Assembly: GCA_046330255.1 (NCBI GenBank) | Contig: JAXLTC010000001.1 | Span: 682,001-746,000 of the forward strand | DNA length: 64,000 bases | From: JBBSBL01 sp046330255 | Lineage (GTDB): Bacteria; Actinomycetota; Thermoleophilia; Solirubrobacterales; Solirubrobacteraceae | Reading direction: 5' to 3' | In this document: piece by piece, positions 26,889 through 35,577 of the stretch | Numbering within the stretch: the first letter of the stretch is position 1 | Layout: the number at the start of each line of letters is the position of its first letter | Program-made: the position numbers and the translations under genes | Notes under the pieces: generated by a model | The model's input: the letters and a program-made list of their open reading frames with translations, nothing else | Told to the model about the DNA's origin: nothing | Database searches by the model: none

Positions 26889-27815
26889 GTGCCGGGCCTG
26901 CTCGACAAGCGCCTGCTCTTCGTGACCGGCAAGGGCGGCGTCGGGAAGTCCACGGTCGCGATCGCGATCGGGCTCGCCGCTGCGCGCAGCGGGCGCCGCA
27001 CGATGGTCGCGGAACTGGCGGGCCAGCACCGGGTGTCCGAGGCGCTCGACGGCTCGGTCGCCGCGTTCACCGAGACCCGCGTGGCCGACGGGCTCTACAC
27101 GATCTCGATCGACCCGAACGGCGCGATGCGCGAGTACCTCCACCTGCGCGCCGGGCCGCTCGGCGACCTGCTCGGCTCGAGCCGGATGTTCGCCTACTTC
27201 GCCGCCGCCACCCCCGGGATGCGCGAGCTGCTCCAGATCGGCAAGGTCTGGGAGCTCGCGCAGCTGGACCGCCGCGCGAAGCGCTCCGGCGGCTACGACC
27301 TGGTCGTGGTGGACGCTCCGGCCAGCGGGCACGGCGCCGGGATGCTGCGCACCCCGCGGACGTTCGCCGACCTCGCGCGCGTCGGCCCGATCGCGCATCA
27401 GGGGCGGCGGATCGACGAGATGATCCGCGACCGGCGGCGCACGGCGATCGTCGCGGTCGCGCTGCCCGAGGAGATGCCGGTCACCGAGACGCTCGCGCTG
27501 CGCGCCGAGCTGCGCTCGGAGCTGGGACATGATCTCGATCTCGCGATCGTGAACGCGGTCGCGCCGCGGCGCTTCTCCGCGCAGGAGGCCGAGCGCGTGG
27601 GACGGGCCCTGGAGCACGCCGGCGGCCGGGGCGCGCGCGAGGCGCTGCGCGCGGCGCTGTCGGCTCACGCGCGCGCGGGCGAGCAGCGCAAGCAGGTGCG
27701 CAGGCTCGCCCGCGGGACTCCCACGCGGCCGGTGCTGCTGCCGTTCGTCTTCGCGCCGGAGCTGGGCCGCGAGCACCTGGAGCGGCTCTCGCGCGAACTG
27801 GAGCCGGCCCTGTGA
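26889..27815 (+). CDS. ArsA/Get3-like ATPase, first of a pair
   Basis: 308 residues, GTG start. Deviant Walker A GKGGVGKST (about 13-21) has the signature Lys; VVVDAPASGHGAGML is the Walker B/switch II region and AIVNAVAPRRFS resembles the adenine-binding loop. It lacks the arsenite-binding Cys set. Its stop overlaps the start of a second ArsA-like gene (GTGA), which matches the paired arrangement seen widely in actinobacteria (Rv3679-Rv3680 in M. tuberculosis). The pair probably forms a heterodimer. Tail-anchored protein targeting or stress-linked transport has been proposed for such proteins; the role here is open. Confidence 0.9.
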   Translation: MPGLLDKRLLFVTGKGGVGKSTVAIAIGLAAARSGRRTMVAELAGQHRVSEALDGSVAAFTETRVADGLYTISIDPNGAMREYLHLRAGPLGDLLGSSRMFAYFAAATPGMRELLQIGKVWELAQLDRRAKRSGGYDLVVVDAPASGHGAGMLRTPRTFADLARVGPIAHQGRRIDEMIRDRRRTAIVAVALPEEMPVTETLALRAELRSELGHDLDLAIVNAVAPRRFSAQEAERVGRALEHAGGRGAREALRAALSAHARAGEQRKQVRRLARGTPTRPVLLPFVFAPELGREHLERLSRELEPAL

Positions 27816-28957
27816 GCGGCGTCGCTGACCTCCTGAAGGGCAAGCGGATATGCATCTGCGCCGGCTCCGGCGGAGTGGGCAAGACCACGACCTCGGCCGC
27901 GATCGCGATGGGGATGGCGGCGCGCGGCAAGCGCGTCGTGGTCGTGACGATCGACCCGGCCAAGCGGCTCGCGAACTCGCTGGGGCTGCGCGCCCTGGGC
28001 AACGAGCCGCGCCTCGTGGCGCCCGAGCGGTTCGCCGCCCACGGGCTGGAGATGCGAGGCGAGCTGTGGGCGATGATGCTCGACGCGAAGCGGACGTTCG
28101 ACGAGCTGATCGAGCGCCTCGCGGCCGACGAGCGCGCGAGGGACGAGGTCCTCTCCAACCGCATCTACCAGGAGCTCTCGAGCGCGGTCGCGGGCTCGCA
28201 GGAGTTCACCGCGATCGCGAAGCTCTACGAGCTCGACCAGGAGGGCGGCTACGACCTGCTCGTGCTGGACACGCCCCCTTCCCGCAACGCGCTCGACTTC
28301 CTCGACGCGCCCGACCGGCTGACGCAGTTCTTCGAGGGACGCGCGCTGCAGGTCTTCCTGCGGCCGACCGGCGTCGCGACGCGGCTGGTCGGGGCGGGGA
28401 CCGCGATGGTCTTCTCAGTGCTCAAGCGGGTCACGGGCGTCGACCTGCTCGCCGACCTGGGCACGTTCTTCCGCGCGCTCGGAGGGATGATCGGCGGCTT
28501 CCGCGAGCGCGCCGAGCAGGTCGGCCGGCTGCTCGAGGACCCGGCCACGACCTTCCTGCTGATCACCTCGCCCGAGCGCGAGCCGATCGACGAGGCGATC
28601 TTCTTCCGGCGCAAGCTCCGCGAGGCCGGGATGCCGTTCGGCGGGGTCGTCGTGAACCGCGTCCACCACGACCTCGGCGCCTACGATCCGGACGCCGTCG
28701 AGCGCGAGCTTGCCGGCGAGCTGGGCGAGCCGCTGGCCGCGAAGGTCGCCGCGAACCTCGCCGACTACCACGTGCTCGCGACGCGCGACGCCGCCGGGAT
28801 CGCGCGCCTGCGCTCCGAGCTCGGCCGCGCGCCGCTCCTGAAGGTCCCGCAGTTCGATGCCGACGTCCACGACGTCGAGGGCCTGCTGCGCATCCACCGC
28901 TACCTGTTCGCCAGCCGCGCCGAGCGCGAGGCGATGCTCGCGGAGGTGGTGGCGTAG
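27812..28957 (+). CDS. ArsA/Get3-like ATPase, second of a pair
   Basis: 381 residues, GTG start overlapping the first gene. P-loop is CAGSGGVGKTTT: the deviant-Walker signature Lys (as in KGGVGK) is replaced by Ser, while the catalytic-site Lys-Thr is kept. TIDPAKRLANSLGL, LLVLDTPPSRNALDFLD and VVVNRVHHD are typical. A mid-protein hydrophobic helical stretch (FRALGGMIGGF) may bind a hydrophobic client as in Get3. The contrast with the canonical partner suggests an asymmetric heterodimer with one regulatory site. A CCGCGG hairpin follows the stop. Confidence 0.9.
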   Translation: MSGVADLLKGKRICICAGSGGVGKTTTSAAIAMGMAARGKRVVVVTIDPAKRLANSLGLRALGNEPRLVAPERFAAHGLEMRGELWAMMLDAKRTFDELIERLAADERARDEVLSNRIYQELSSAVAGSQEFTAIAKLYELDQEGGYDLLVLDTPPSRNALDFLDAPDRLTQFFEGRALQVFLRPTGVATRLVGAGTAMVFSVLKRVTGVDLLADLGTFFRALGGMIGGFRERAEQVGRLLEDPATTFLLITSPEREPIDEAIFFRRKLREAGMPFGGVVVNRVHHDLGAYDPDAVERELAGELGEPLAAKVAANLADYHVLATRDAAGIARLRSELGRAPLLKVPQFDADVHDVEGLLRIHRYLFASRAEREAMLAEVVA

Positions 28958-28959
28958 GG

Positions 28960-28975
28960 CCGCGGCAAACCGCGG
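28960..28975 (+). terminator. Hairpin after the ArsA-like operon
   Basis: CCGCGG-CAAA-CCGCGG directly after the stop codon. There is no T-tract, so termination is inferred only from position and stability. Confidence 0.4.
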
Positions 28976-28980
28976 TGGCC

Positions 28981-29053
28981 GAACGGCATCGACGAAGGGG
29001 AGCGGCCGGCACGCCCCGCCGAGCGATCGGGCCCGCCCTTCGATGCCGCCTTC
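28981..29053. repeat. Intergenic inverted element, copy D
   Basis: CGGCATCGA (28984-28992) pairs with TCGATGCCG (29040-29048). The right arm lies in CCCTTCGATGCCGCCTTC (29036-29053). The left side, GAACGGCATCGACGAAGGG, is itself an inverted copy with three extra bases. Located between converging genes, where a two-way terminator would be expected. Confidence 0.55.
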
Positions 29054-30356
29054 AGGCGGTGGGCGCGCCGGCCGGCTCGGAGACCTCCGCCGGCTCGGGC
29101 GCCTCGGCAGCCGGCACGGCCGGCTCGGCGATGATCTCGTCGGCCACGCCGCGCAGGTCAGAGTCGAGGTGGCCGCAGAGCACGTCGCGCAGCAGCGCGC
29201 GCAGGTGCTCGCGCATCTCGCCCACGAGCCGGTCGACCCCGGGCTCGGCCGGCGCGAGGCCCGCGACGACGGCGCGCTCCAGCGAGATCGCGTGCGCGAC
29301 CCGCTCGGCGAGCGCGGGCCGATCGGCCGGCAGCGCGCAGATCGCGGCGAGGCGCGCGGCCAGGCGACCGCTCCCGGGGCCCTCCGGCTCGAGCAGCGCG
29401 CGCAGGGCGAGCAGGTGGTCGGTCAGCGCCTCGAACGGCGCGAGGCGCTCGCAGCCCAGCTCGAAGCGCCGCAGCGCCCACGCCACTTCGCCGCCGCGCG
29501 GCCGGCGCCGCGCGATCAGCGACGCAAAGGCGCGCAACTCGTCCTCCTGGCCGGGCGCGATCACGGTCGTCCCCGTGGCGCGCCCGCTTCCCTCCAGCGG
29601 CGCGACGCGCCAGCGGCCCGCGTCGCCACGGTGCCAGGCCAGCGGCCCGAGCGCGAAGCTGCCGGGCTCGAACAGCCGCAGCGCGCTCAGCAGACCGCGC
29701 AGGCGGGCGCGCGCGATCGCCAGCGGCGAGCGACCGCCGCCGTCCCCCTCCAACTCGAGCACCACGAGCACGTCGGGGCGCTCATCGGCGCTGGACGCCC
29801 ACAGCGCGTCCGGCGGCGCGTCGGCGAGCGCCTCGCCGCGCACCAGCATCAGGCCGTCGCCGAGCGGGACCTCGTCCGAGGCCAGATCGAGTCCGAGGAG
29901 CGGGGCCACGATCGTCTCGACGGCGCGACCTTCGTAGACGACGGCCTCCAACTCGGCCCAGGCGGCGTCGAAGCGCGCAGGCTCGAAGACGAACTCGCTC
30001 GTCTCGTCGAAGACGGCCGAGATGAACGCGCGCAGGACCGCGTCGGCGCGCTCGCGCGGCTCGCTCGGGATGCGCGGCTCCGAGCGGGCGACGAGGTAGT
30101 CGTCGATTCCGGGAACCGTCTCGAGCGCGCGGGCGGCGGCGGCGTAGGCGGGCAGGCGCCCGAGCACTCCGACGCGCTCGCGGATGAACGAGCTTGTCAG
30201 CGGGCGGTAGCAGTAGAGCGGCGGCCGGCGGCCGGGGCCCGGCAGGTCGACCACCTCGAACGGGACCTCGGCGCCCGTGGCCGTGTCGTGTGCGAGTTGG
30301 AGCGCCGCCTCCTCGGTGAACGCCCGGAGCAGGTCGTGCAGGGTCCTGTTGCGCAT
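29052..30356 (-). CDS. Unknown protein with possible HEPN-like C-terminal domain
   Basis: 434 residues, not confidently recognised. The N-terminal half is acidic/hydrophobic mixed without a known motif. From about residue 290 the pattern RFELGCERLAPFEALTDHLLALRALLE and GRLAARLAAICALPADRPALAERV resembles the Apea-like HEPN helical domain (length plus LALRALLE and the RLA block). HEPN domains carry RxxxxH at the end of the second-last helix; here the comparable place reads LERAVVAGLAP, so the His is missing and RNase activity is unlikely. The tail is Ala/Pro/Glu-rich. It lies 61 bases downstream of the HxlR regulator gene on the same strand. Confidence 0.7.
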   Translation of the reverse strand: MRNRTLHDLLRAFTEEAALQLAHDTATGAEVPFEVVDLPGPGRRPPLYCYRPLTSSFIRERVGVLGRLPAYAAAARALETVPGIDDYLVARSEPRIPSEPRERADAVLRAFISAVFDETSEFVFEPARFDAAWAELEAVVYEGRAVETIVAPLLGLDLASDEVPLGDGLMLVRGEALADAPPDALWASSADERPDVLVVLELEGDGGGRSPLAIARARLRGLLSALRLFEPGSFALGPLAWHRGDAGRWRVAPLEGSGRATGTTVIAPGQEDELRAFASLIARRRPRGGEVAWALRRFELGCERLAPFEALTDHLLALRALLEPEGPGSGRLAARLAAICALPADRPALAERVAHAISLERAVVAGLAPAEPGVDRLVGEMREHLRALLRDVLCGHLDSDLRGVADEIIAEPAVPAAEAPEPAEVSEPAGAPTA

Positions 30357-30417
30357 GGCGCGGGCTTCGCGCCCGGCGTCCGGTGCCCTCCCGGGCGCAA
30401 GCGCCGTTGCGCGCCGC

Positions 30418-30744
30418 TCAGGCCGCGACCGTCTCGCGCGCCAGCCAGCGAGAGCCGTAGACGCGCATGTCCTCGACGATCGGGATCAGCGCGCGGCCCT
30501 TCTCGGTGAGCGCGTACTCGACCCGCGGCGGGACCTCGGGGTAGGTGCGGCGCTCGACGATCCCCTCCTCCTCCAGCGCCCGCAGCCGCAGCGAGAGCGT
30601 GCGTGGGCTGATGCCGCTCAGCGAGCGCTCCAGCGCGCCGAAGCGGGCCCGGCCCTCCGCGAGGTCGCGGATGATCAGCAGCGTCCACTTGCCACAGACG
30701 ACGTCCGCGGTGCGACATACGGGACACGAGTCGTTTGCGCCCAC
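30418..30744 (-). CDS. HxlR-family transcriptional regulator
   Basis: 108 residues from GTG, chosen because TACCCT ends 6 bases upstream; a TTG six codons earlier is an alternative. It has the family pattern: a Cys in SCPVCRTADVV, GKWTLLIIRDLAEGRARFGALERSL, the winged helix ISPRTLSLRLRALEEEGIVERR and PPRVEYALTEKG. Members act as dimers, often sensing thiols, electrophiles or aldehydes through the N-terminal Cys; two Cys lie close together here (CPVC), which favours redox sensing. Likely target is its own gene and the divergently oriented DUF2254 gene. Confidence 0.92.
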   Translation of the reverse strand: MGANDSCPVCRTADVVCGKWTLLIIRDLAEGRARFGALERSLSGISPRTLSLRLRALEEEGIVERRTYPEVPPRVEYALTEKGRALIPIVEDMRVYGSRWLARETVAA

Positions 30745-30750
30745 CTGCCA

Positions 30751-30756
30751 AGGGTA
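30751..30756 (-). promoter_or_regulatory. -10 element, leaderless type, of HxlR gene
   Basis: TACCCT on the minus strand ends 6 bases before GTG 30744. This supports the GTG over the upstream TTG, which lies within the promoter. Confidence 0.45.
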
Positions 30757-30873
30757 GCGCAAGACTTCACCGAATGAAGCGGCTTTTCCGGCGCGGACGG
30801 GCGCCGCCGGCCCACGGCGCGGCGGGCGGAGCGCGGTTGGCGTGCCGTCCTGCCCGGCCGCGAGGATGGCGGG

Positions 30874-32178
30874 GTGAGCTGGGCCTCCCGATTCCGGCGC
30901 CGCGAGCGCATCCGGACGAGCTTCTGGATGATCCCCGCCGCGTATGTCGTCGTGGCGCTCGTGCTGGCCGACCAGCTACCCGCGCTGGATGCGCGAGCCG
31001 ACCTGCAGCGCTTCCCGGTCGCGATCGACCCGAGCAGCGCGCGGGACACGCTCTCGGCCATCTCCAGCGGCATGATCGCGTTCACCGGCTTCGTCTTCTC
31101 GACGTTCCTGGTGCTGGTGCAGTTCGGCTCCCAGGCGTTCTCGCCGCGCGCGGTCAGCTTCTTCCGGCGGGCCGCGATCACCAAGCACGCGCTCGGCGCG
31201 TTCATCGCGACGTTCGTGTTCTCGCTGAGCTCGATCGGCGAGGTCGGCAAGGGCTCCTCCAAGGACGTCCCCGTGATCACGTTCGGCTTCGCGCTACTGC
31301 TGCTGCTGCTGAGCGTCGCGCTCTTCCTCGCGCTGATCCAGCGCACGGTGCTGATGCTGCGCGCCGCCAGCGCGATCGACCGCATCGGCGCGCGGACGAT
31401 CGCGTGCCTGCGCGAGCTCGCGCCCAACCCGTACGACCCGGCGCGGGCCGGCGCCGGCATGCCGCGCCCGCTGCCGGCGCGGCCGACCCAGGTCCTGCGC
31501 CACAAGGGCCCGCCGGCGGTGCTCCAGGCGATCGACGATCGCGCGCTCGTGCGAGCTGCGCGCGGCGTCGACGGCGTGCTGGTGCTGCGGGTGGAGGTCG
31601 GCTCGCTCGTGCGGGCCGGCCAGCCCGTGCTGGCGCTCCACGGCGCGACGTCGACGCTCCGGGAGCGGCGCCTGCGCCGCGCGCTGATCCTCGGCGACGA
31701 GCGCACGCTCGCCGACGACGCGGCCTTCGGGCTGCGACTGCTCGTGGACATCGCGATCAAGGCGCTGTCCCCGGCGGTCAACGACCCGACGACCGCCTCC
31801 GCGGCGCTCGACCGCATCGAGGCCGTCCTCTCCGAGGCGGCCTGGCGCGACCTCGAGGCGAGTGCCCGGCGCGATCGCGGAGGCGTCGTGCGACTGCGCC
31901 TGCCCGCACCCGGCTGGGACGGTCTCGTCTCGCTCGGCCTCGACGAGATCCGCCACTACGGCGCGCACTCGCTCCAGACCTGCCGGCGGATGCGCGCGCT
32001 GCTCGAGGACCTCGAGCAGACCGTGCCGCCGGCTCGGCGACCTGCGCTGCGCGCGGAGCTCACGCTGCTCGAGGAGACGGTCGCGGGCGGCTTCCCGGAG
32101 CCCGGGGACCGCGCCATCGCCTCGCGGCCCGACGCGATCGGGATGGGCGTCGGGCGCCCCGAGCGCGCCGCGGCCTGA
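30874..32178 (+). CDS. DUF2254 family membrane protein
   Basis: 434 residues, GTG start. Four predicted membrane segments in the N-terminal 155 residues (FWMIPAAYVVVALVLA, GMIAFTGFVFSTFLVLVQF, GAFIATFVFSLSSI and FGFALLLLLLSVALFLAL), then a large soluble domain. The FTGFVFS and QFGSQAFSPR segments and the later KALSPAVNDPTTA block are the recognisable DUF2254 signatures. The family has no established function; the membrane domain plus a cytosolic RCK-like domain hints at transport or sensing. Lies divergent from the HxlR gene. Confidence 0.9.
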   Translation: MSWASRFRRRERIRTSFWMIPAAYVVVALVLADQLPALDARADLQRFPVAIDPSSARDTLSAISSGMIAFTGFVFSTFLVLVQFGSQAFSPRAVSFFRRAAITKHALGAFIATFVFSLSSIGEVGKGSSKDVPVITFGFALLLLLLSVALFLALIQRTVLMLRAASAIDRIGARTIACLRELAPNPYDPARAGAGMPRPLPARPTQVLRHKGPPAVLQAIDDRALVRAARGVDGVLVLRVEVGSLVRAGQPVLALHGATSTLRERRLRRALILGDERTLADDAAFGLRLLVDIAIKALSPAVNDPTTASAALDRIEAVLSEAAWRDLEASARRDRGGVVRLRLPAPGWDGLVSLGLDEIRHYGAHSLQTCRRMRALLEDLEQTVPPARRPALRAELTLLEETVAGGFPEPGDRAIASRPDAIGMGVGRPERAAA

Positions 32179-32224
32179 GAGGCCGCGGCGACGCGCCGAC
32201 GCCCCCCCCGCGGGCGGTCGGGCC

Positions 32225-32938
32225 CTAACCCCCGAGCAGGCCGCCCAGCGCCCCACCGCCGCCGCTGCCGCCGCCGCTCGCCCCCGCGACGACGCCCTCG
32301 GACGGCTGGACCAGCACCCAGCCCTCGCCCTGGAACGCGATCTGGACGCTCTCGCCGGAGCCCTTGCCGATCAGGTTCTTGACGTTGATGTCGGTCTTGA
32401 CCGAGGTCGACACGCCCGAGGACCAGACGATCGCCGCCTGCGGGTCGGCGAACGTGGGCGCCGAGGCGACGTTCAGCAGGATCGGAGGGCCATCGGAGAT
32501 CAGCCCGACCCAGCCGGTGCCCGACAGCGCCATGTTGTAGAGGCCGCCGCCCATCATGCCGCTGACGCCCTGGACGCGCTCGATGTCCCAGTCGATGCCC
32601 GCGTCGAACGCGAGCACGTTGGCCCCGTTGCAGGTGACCTTGTCCTGCTCGAGGAAGATCAGGTGCACGTCCTGGGCCTGGTGGGCGAGGAACACCTCGC
32701 CCTGCCCGGACATCTTCATCAGGCTCGTGCCCTCGCCGGTCATCGCCTTCTTGACGAACCGGCCCATGCCGCCGCTGCCCGCGTGCTCGAAGCGGACGTC
32801 CCCCTGGTAGGCGACCATCGCGCCGAGCTTGGCCTGGATCGTGACCTGCTCGAGCTCGACCTTCAGCAGCTTGGAGTTCTGGAGCGAGAACGCGTCGGGG
32901 GACTCGGTCTCGCGGAACTCGGCCAGGGTCGTCTTCAC
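32225..32938 (-). CDS. AIM24 family protein
   Basis: 237 residues, GTG start with AAGGAAG upstream. Matches the AIM24 family (named for a yeast mitochondrial biogenesis protein), a double beta-barrel fold: LEQVTIQAKLGAMVAYQGDV, quoted in part, plus GMGRFVKKAMTGEGTSLMKMSGQGEVFLA and the LSGTGWVGLIS block. The C-terminal 25 residues are Gly/Ser repeats ending GGALGGLLGG, possibly a flexible anchor. Bacterial members are of unknown biochemical role. Not obviously operonic: 63 bases from the pilT stop upstream on the same strand. Confidence 0.9.
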   Translation of the reverse strand: MKTTLAEFRETESPDAFSLQNSKLLKVELEQVTIQAKLGAMVAYQGDVRFEHAGSGGMGRFVKKAMTGEGTSLMKMSGQGEVFLAHQAQDVHLIFLEQDKVTCNGANVLAFDAGIDWDIERVQGVSGMMGGGLYNMALSGTGWVGLISDGPPILLNVASAPTFADPQAAIVWSSGVSTSVKTDINVKNLIGKGSGESVQIAFQGEGWVLVQPSEGVVAGASGGGSGGGGALGGLLGG

Positions 32939-33001
32939 GGCTTCACTTCCTTTGCGATCGGTCGGTCGTGCGGCCCGATGATGCCGGACCGGGGGGACGG
33001 G

Positions 33002-34369
33002 TCAGGCGGCCGGCGGAACGGAGTCGGGACCCGTCCCGGGCGGAGGACTGGATGGCGCTCGCGGCGCGCCGCGGGCGCCGTCGCCGACCGGGCTCCCCGG
33101 TCGCGCAGCCGCCGTGAGCGGCGCCACCACCGGGCCCGCGGTCAGCGGGACGGGAGGCTGCTCGGTCCGCGCGCCGCCGTTCCCGTTGCCGTGCCCGCCG
33201 CCCGAGCCGTTGCGGCGGTCCTCGTCGCCCTCCTCGGACGAGTCGGCGTCGCCGCGCGCGGCAGCGGCCTCGGCGACATCGTCCATCGAGGTCGAGCGCT
33301 TGCCCTCCGAGGCGACCAGCAGCTTGAAATCGTGCGGGCTGGAGGCGACGCGCAACGCCATCTCCATCGAGACGCGGCCGGCCTGGACGTGGTCGAGCAG
33401 CGACTGGTCGAAGGTCTGCATCCCGTAGTACTCGCCCTCGGAGATCACCTCGCCGAGGCGCCCGGTCTGCGCCGGGTCGACGATCATGTCCTTGACGCGG
33501 CCGGTCATCACGAGGATCTCGCAGGCCGCCACCCGGCCCTGTCCGTCCGGCGTGGGCACCAGCCGCTGGGAGACGATCCCCTTGAGCGTGCCTGCGACCA
33601 TCGCGCGGGTCTGCTGCTGCTGGTGGGGCGGGAAGAAGTCGATGATCCGGTTGATCGTCTCGGGCGCGTCCAGGGTGTGCAGCGTGGAGAGCACGAGGTG
33701 GCCGGTCTCGGCGGCGCTGAGCGCCGTGTGCACGGTCTCCTCGTCGCGCATCTCGCCGATCAGGATCACGTCCGGGTCCTGACGCAGCACGCGGCGCAGC
33801 GCGCGCGCGAACGAGGCCGTGTCCTCCCCGACCTCCCGCTGGTTGATGATCGAGCGCTTGTCGCGGTGCAGGAACTCGATCGGGTCCTCGATCGTCACCA
33901 CGTGCTTGCTCATCGTCTCGTTCAGCTGGTCGATCATCGCGGCCAGCGTCGTCGACTTGCCGGAGCCGGTGGTGCCGGTCACGAGGATGATCCCGCGCTC
34001 CTCCTGAGCCAGGCGGGTGATCACCTCGGGCAGCCCGAGCTCGGCGACCGAGCGGATCGAGTACGGGATCGCGCGCATCACGATCGACACCGATCCGCGC
34101 TGGCGGAAGGCGTTCACGCGGAAGCGGGCGAGCCCCTCGACGGCGTAGGAGAGGTCGATCTCGCTCTCGGCCTCGAACTCCGCGATGCGGTCGGAGCGCA
34201 GGATCGTGTGCAGCACGGCCTCGGTGTCCGCGGGCTGGAGCACCTCCGAGTCCGGGATCGGCTGGAGCTGCCCGTGAATGCGCACGAGCGGCCGCGACGG
34301 AACCTTGAGGTGGAGGTCGGAGCCCTCGCAGCGGATGAGGTACTGGAGCGCCTCGTGAAGGTCGAACAT
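33002..34369 (-). CDS. pilT: Type IV pilus retraction ATPase PilT
   Basis: 455 residues. PAS-like N-terminal domain (GSDLHLKVPSRPLVRIHG), Walker A VTGTTGSGKSTTLA, Asp box TIEDPIEFLH, Walker B DPDVILIGEMRDEET, and His box TGHLVLSTLHTLDAPETINRIIDFFP are all intact. The motor disassembles pilin subunits and drives twitching or DNA uptake. After about residue 345 the protein has a 110-residue Gly/Pro/Ser-rich disordered tail absent from proteobacterial PilT. The canonical AIRNLIRE motif is replaced by MIVDPAQTGRLG. It fits with the two pilin genes at 8.2-9.1 kb. Confidence 0.94.
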   Translation of the reverse strand: MFDLHEALQYLIRCEGSDLHLKVPSRPLVRIHGQLQPIPDSEVLQPADTEAVLHTILRSDRIAEFEAESEIDLSYAVEGLARFRVNAFRQRGSVSIVMRAIPYSIRSVAELGLPEVITRLAQEERGIILVTGTTGSGKSTTLAAMIDQLNETMSKHVVTIEDPIEFLHRDKRSIINQREVGEDTASFARALRRVLRQDPDVILIGEMRDEETVHTALSAAETGHLVLSTLHTLDAPETINRIIDFFPPHQQQQTRAMVAGTLKGIVSQRLVPTPDGQGRVAACEILVMTGRVKDMIVDPAQTGRLGEVISEGEYYGMQTFDQSLLDHVQAGRVSMEMALRVASSPHDFKLLVASEGKRSTSMDDVAEAAAARGDADSSEEGDEDRRNGSGGGHGNGNGGARTEQPPVPLTAGPVVAPLTAAARPGSPVGDGARGAPRAPSSPPPGTGPDSVPPAA

Positions 34370-34473
34370 CCACCTTCACATCGGCGCGAGCGCCATCCCG
34401 CTTGAACTACCCCGTTGCGCCTGGCCGTGCGCCGGCGGGCGATCGCGCCGCGCGCACGGCGACCGCGGGCGGG

Positions 34474-35577
34474 TCAGGCCACGTCGCGGAGCTTCTGCGC
34501 CTCGGCGAGGCTCTGCAGCTTCTTCAGCGACTGGTTCTCGATCTGCCGGATCCGCTCGCGCGTGACGTTGAACGTGCGCCCGACGTCGTCGAGCGTGCGC
34601 GGGTGCTCGCCGCCGAGCCCGTAGCGCAGCTCGAGCACGCGGCGCTCACGGTAGGAGAGGTTCTCCAGCGCCTCGCGCAGCGCCTCCTTGGTGAGCGTCT
34701 CCGCGGCACGCTCGTAGGGCGACTCGGCGCGCTCGTCGGCGATGAACTGCCCGAACTCCGATTCCTCCTCGTCGCCCACCGGCTTCTCCAGCGAGACCGG
34801 GGCCTGGGCCGAGCGCTTGATCGACTCGACCTCCTCGGGGTCGATGCCGGTGACCTCGGCGATCTCGTCGGCGGAGGGCTCGCGGCCGAGCTCGGTCACG
34901 AGCTTGCGCTCCGCGCGGCCGATCTTGTTGAGCTTCTCGACCACGTGCACCGGGATGCGGATCGTGCGCGCCTTGTCGGCCAGCGCGCGGGCGATGGCCT
35001 GGCGGATCCACCAGGTGGCGTAGGTGGAGAACTTGAAGCCCTTGCGGTAGTCGAACTTCTCCGCCGCGCGGACCAGCCCGAGCGTGCCCTCCTGGATGAG
35101 ATCGAGGAACGGCAGGCCCTGGTTGCGGTAGTTCTTGGCGATCGAGACGACCAGGCGGAGGTTCGACTCGACCATCTTCTGCTTGGCGTCGAGATCGCCC
35201 TTCTCGATGCGCTTGGCGAGGTCGACCTCCTCCTGGGCCGTGAGCAGCCGGACCTTGCCGATGTCCTTGAGGAAGAGCTGCAGCGAGTCCGTCGTCATGT
35301 CGGCCTTGAGGTCCAGGCCGACCTTCGCCTTGCGGCGCGTGCGCTTGTCGGGGGCGCGCTCGACCTCCGAGGCCGGCGCCGCGCTCTGCGGGTCGTCGTC
35401 GACGAGCTCGATCTCGGCCTTCTCGAGGTAGCCGTGCAGCTCCTCGACGTCCGCGTCGTCGAAGTCGAGCTCCGAGATCGCGGTCCGCACCTCGCCGTAG
35501 GTCAGGACGCCGATCTGCTGCCCCCGCAGCATCAGGCCCTTGACCTCCTCCAGCTCCTGCCACTCGGCTACAGACAT
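34474..35577 (-). CDS. rpoD: Primary RNA polymerase sigma factor (RpoD/SigA)
   Basis: 367 residues. N-terminal acidic region 1.1-like (about 1-70), then TDSLQLFLKDIGKVRLLTAQEEVDLAKRIE (region 1.2), SNLRLVVSIAKNYRNQGLPFLDLIQEGTLGL (region 2.1-2.2), YATWWIRQAIARALAD (2.3-2.4, -10 recognition), region 3, and RERRVLELRYGLGG with VTRERIRQIENQSLKKL (4.2, -35 recognition). The quotes are of family signature segments in part. Completeness of 1.2, 2, 3 and 4 and the RpoD signature make it a group 1 or 2 sigma factor; as the only one here it is taken as the housekeeping one. Confidence 0.94.
   Translation of the reverse strand: MSVAEWQELEEVKGLMLRGQQIGVLTYGEVRTAISELDFDDADVEELHGYLEKAEIELVDDDPQSAAPASEVERAPDKRTRRKAKVGLDLKADMTTDSLQLFLKDIGKVRLLTAQEEVDLAKRIEKGDLDAKQKMVESNLRLVVSIAKNYRNQGLPFLDLIQEGTLGLVRAAEKFDYRKGFKFSTYATWWIRQAIARALADKARTIRIPVHVVEKLNKIGRAERKLVTELGREPSADEIAEVTGIDPEEVESIKRSAQAPVSLEKPVGDEEESEFGQFIADERAESPYERAAETLTKEALREALENLSYRERRVLELRYGLGGEHPRTLDDVGRTFNVTRERIRQIENQSLKKLQSLAEAQKLRDVA

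Noticed and set aside
32179..32224. Terminator in the DUF2254/AIM24 gap
   Set aside because: GC-rich with short complementary runs, but no clear unbroken hairpin.
31862..34405. 847-codon plus-strand open frame
   Set aside because: Antisense shadow of the AIM24 and PilT genes with low-complexity composition.
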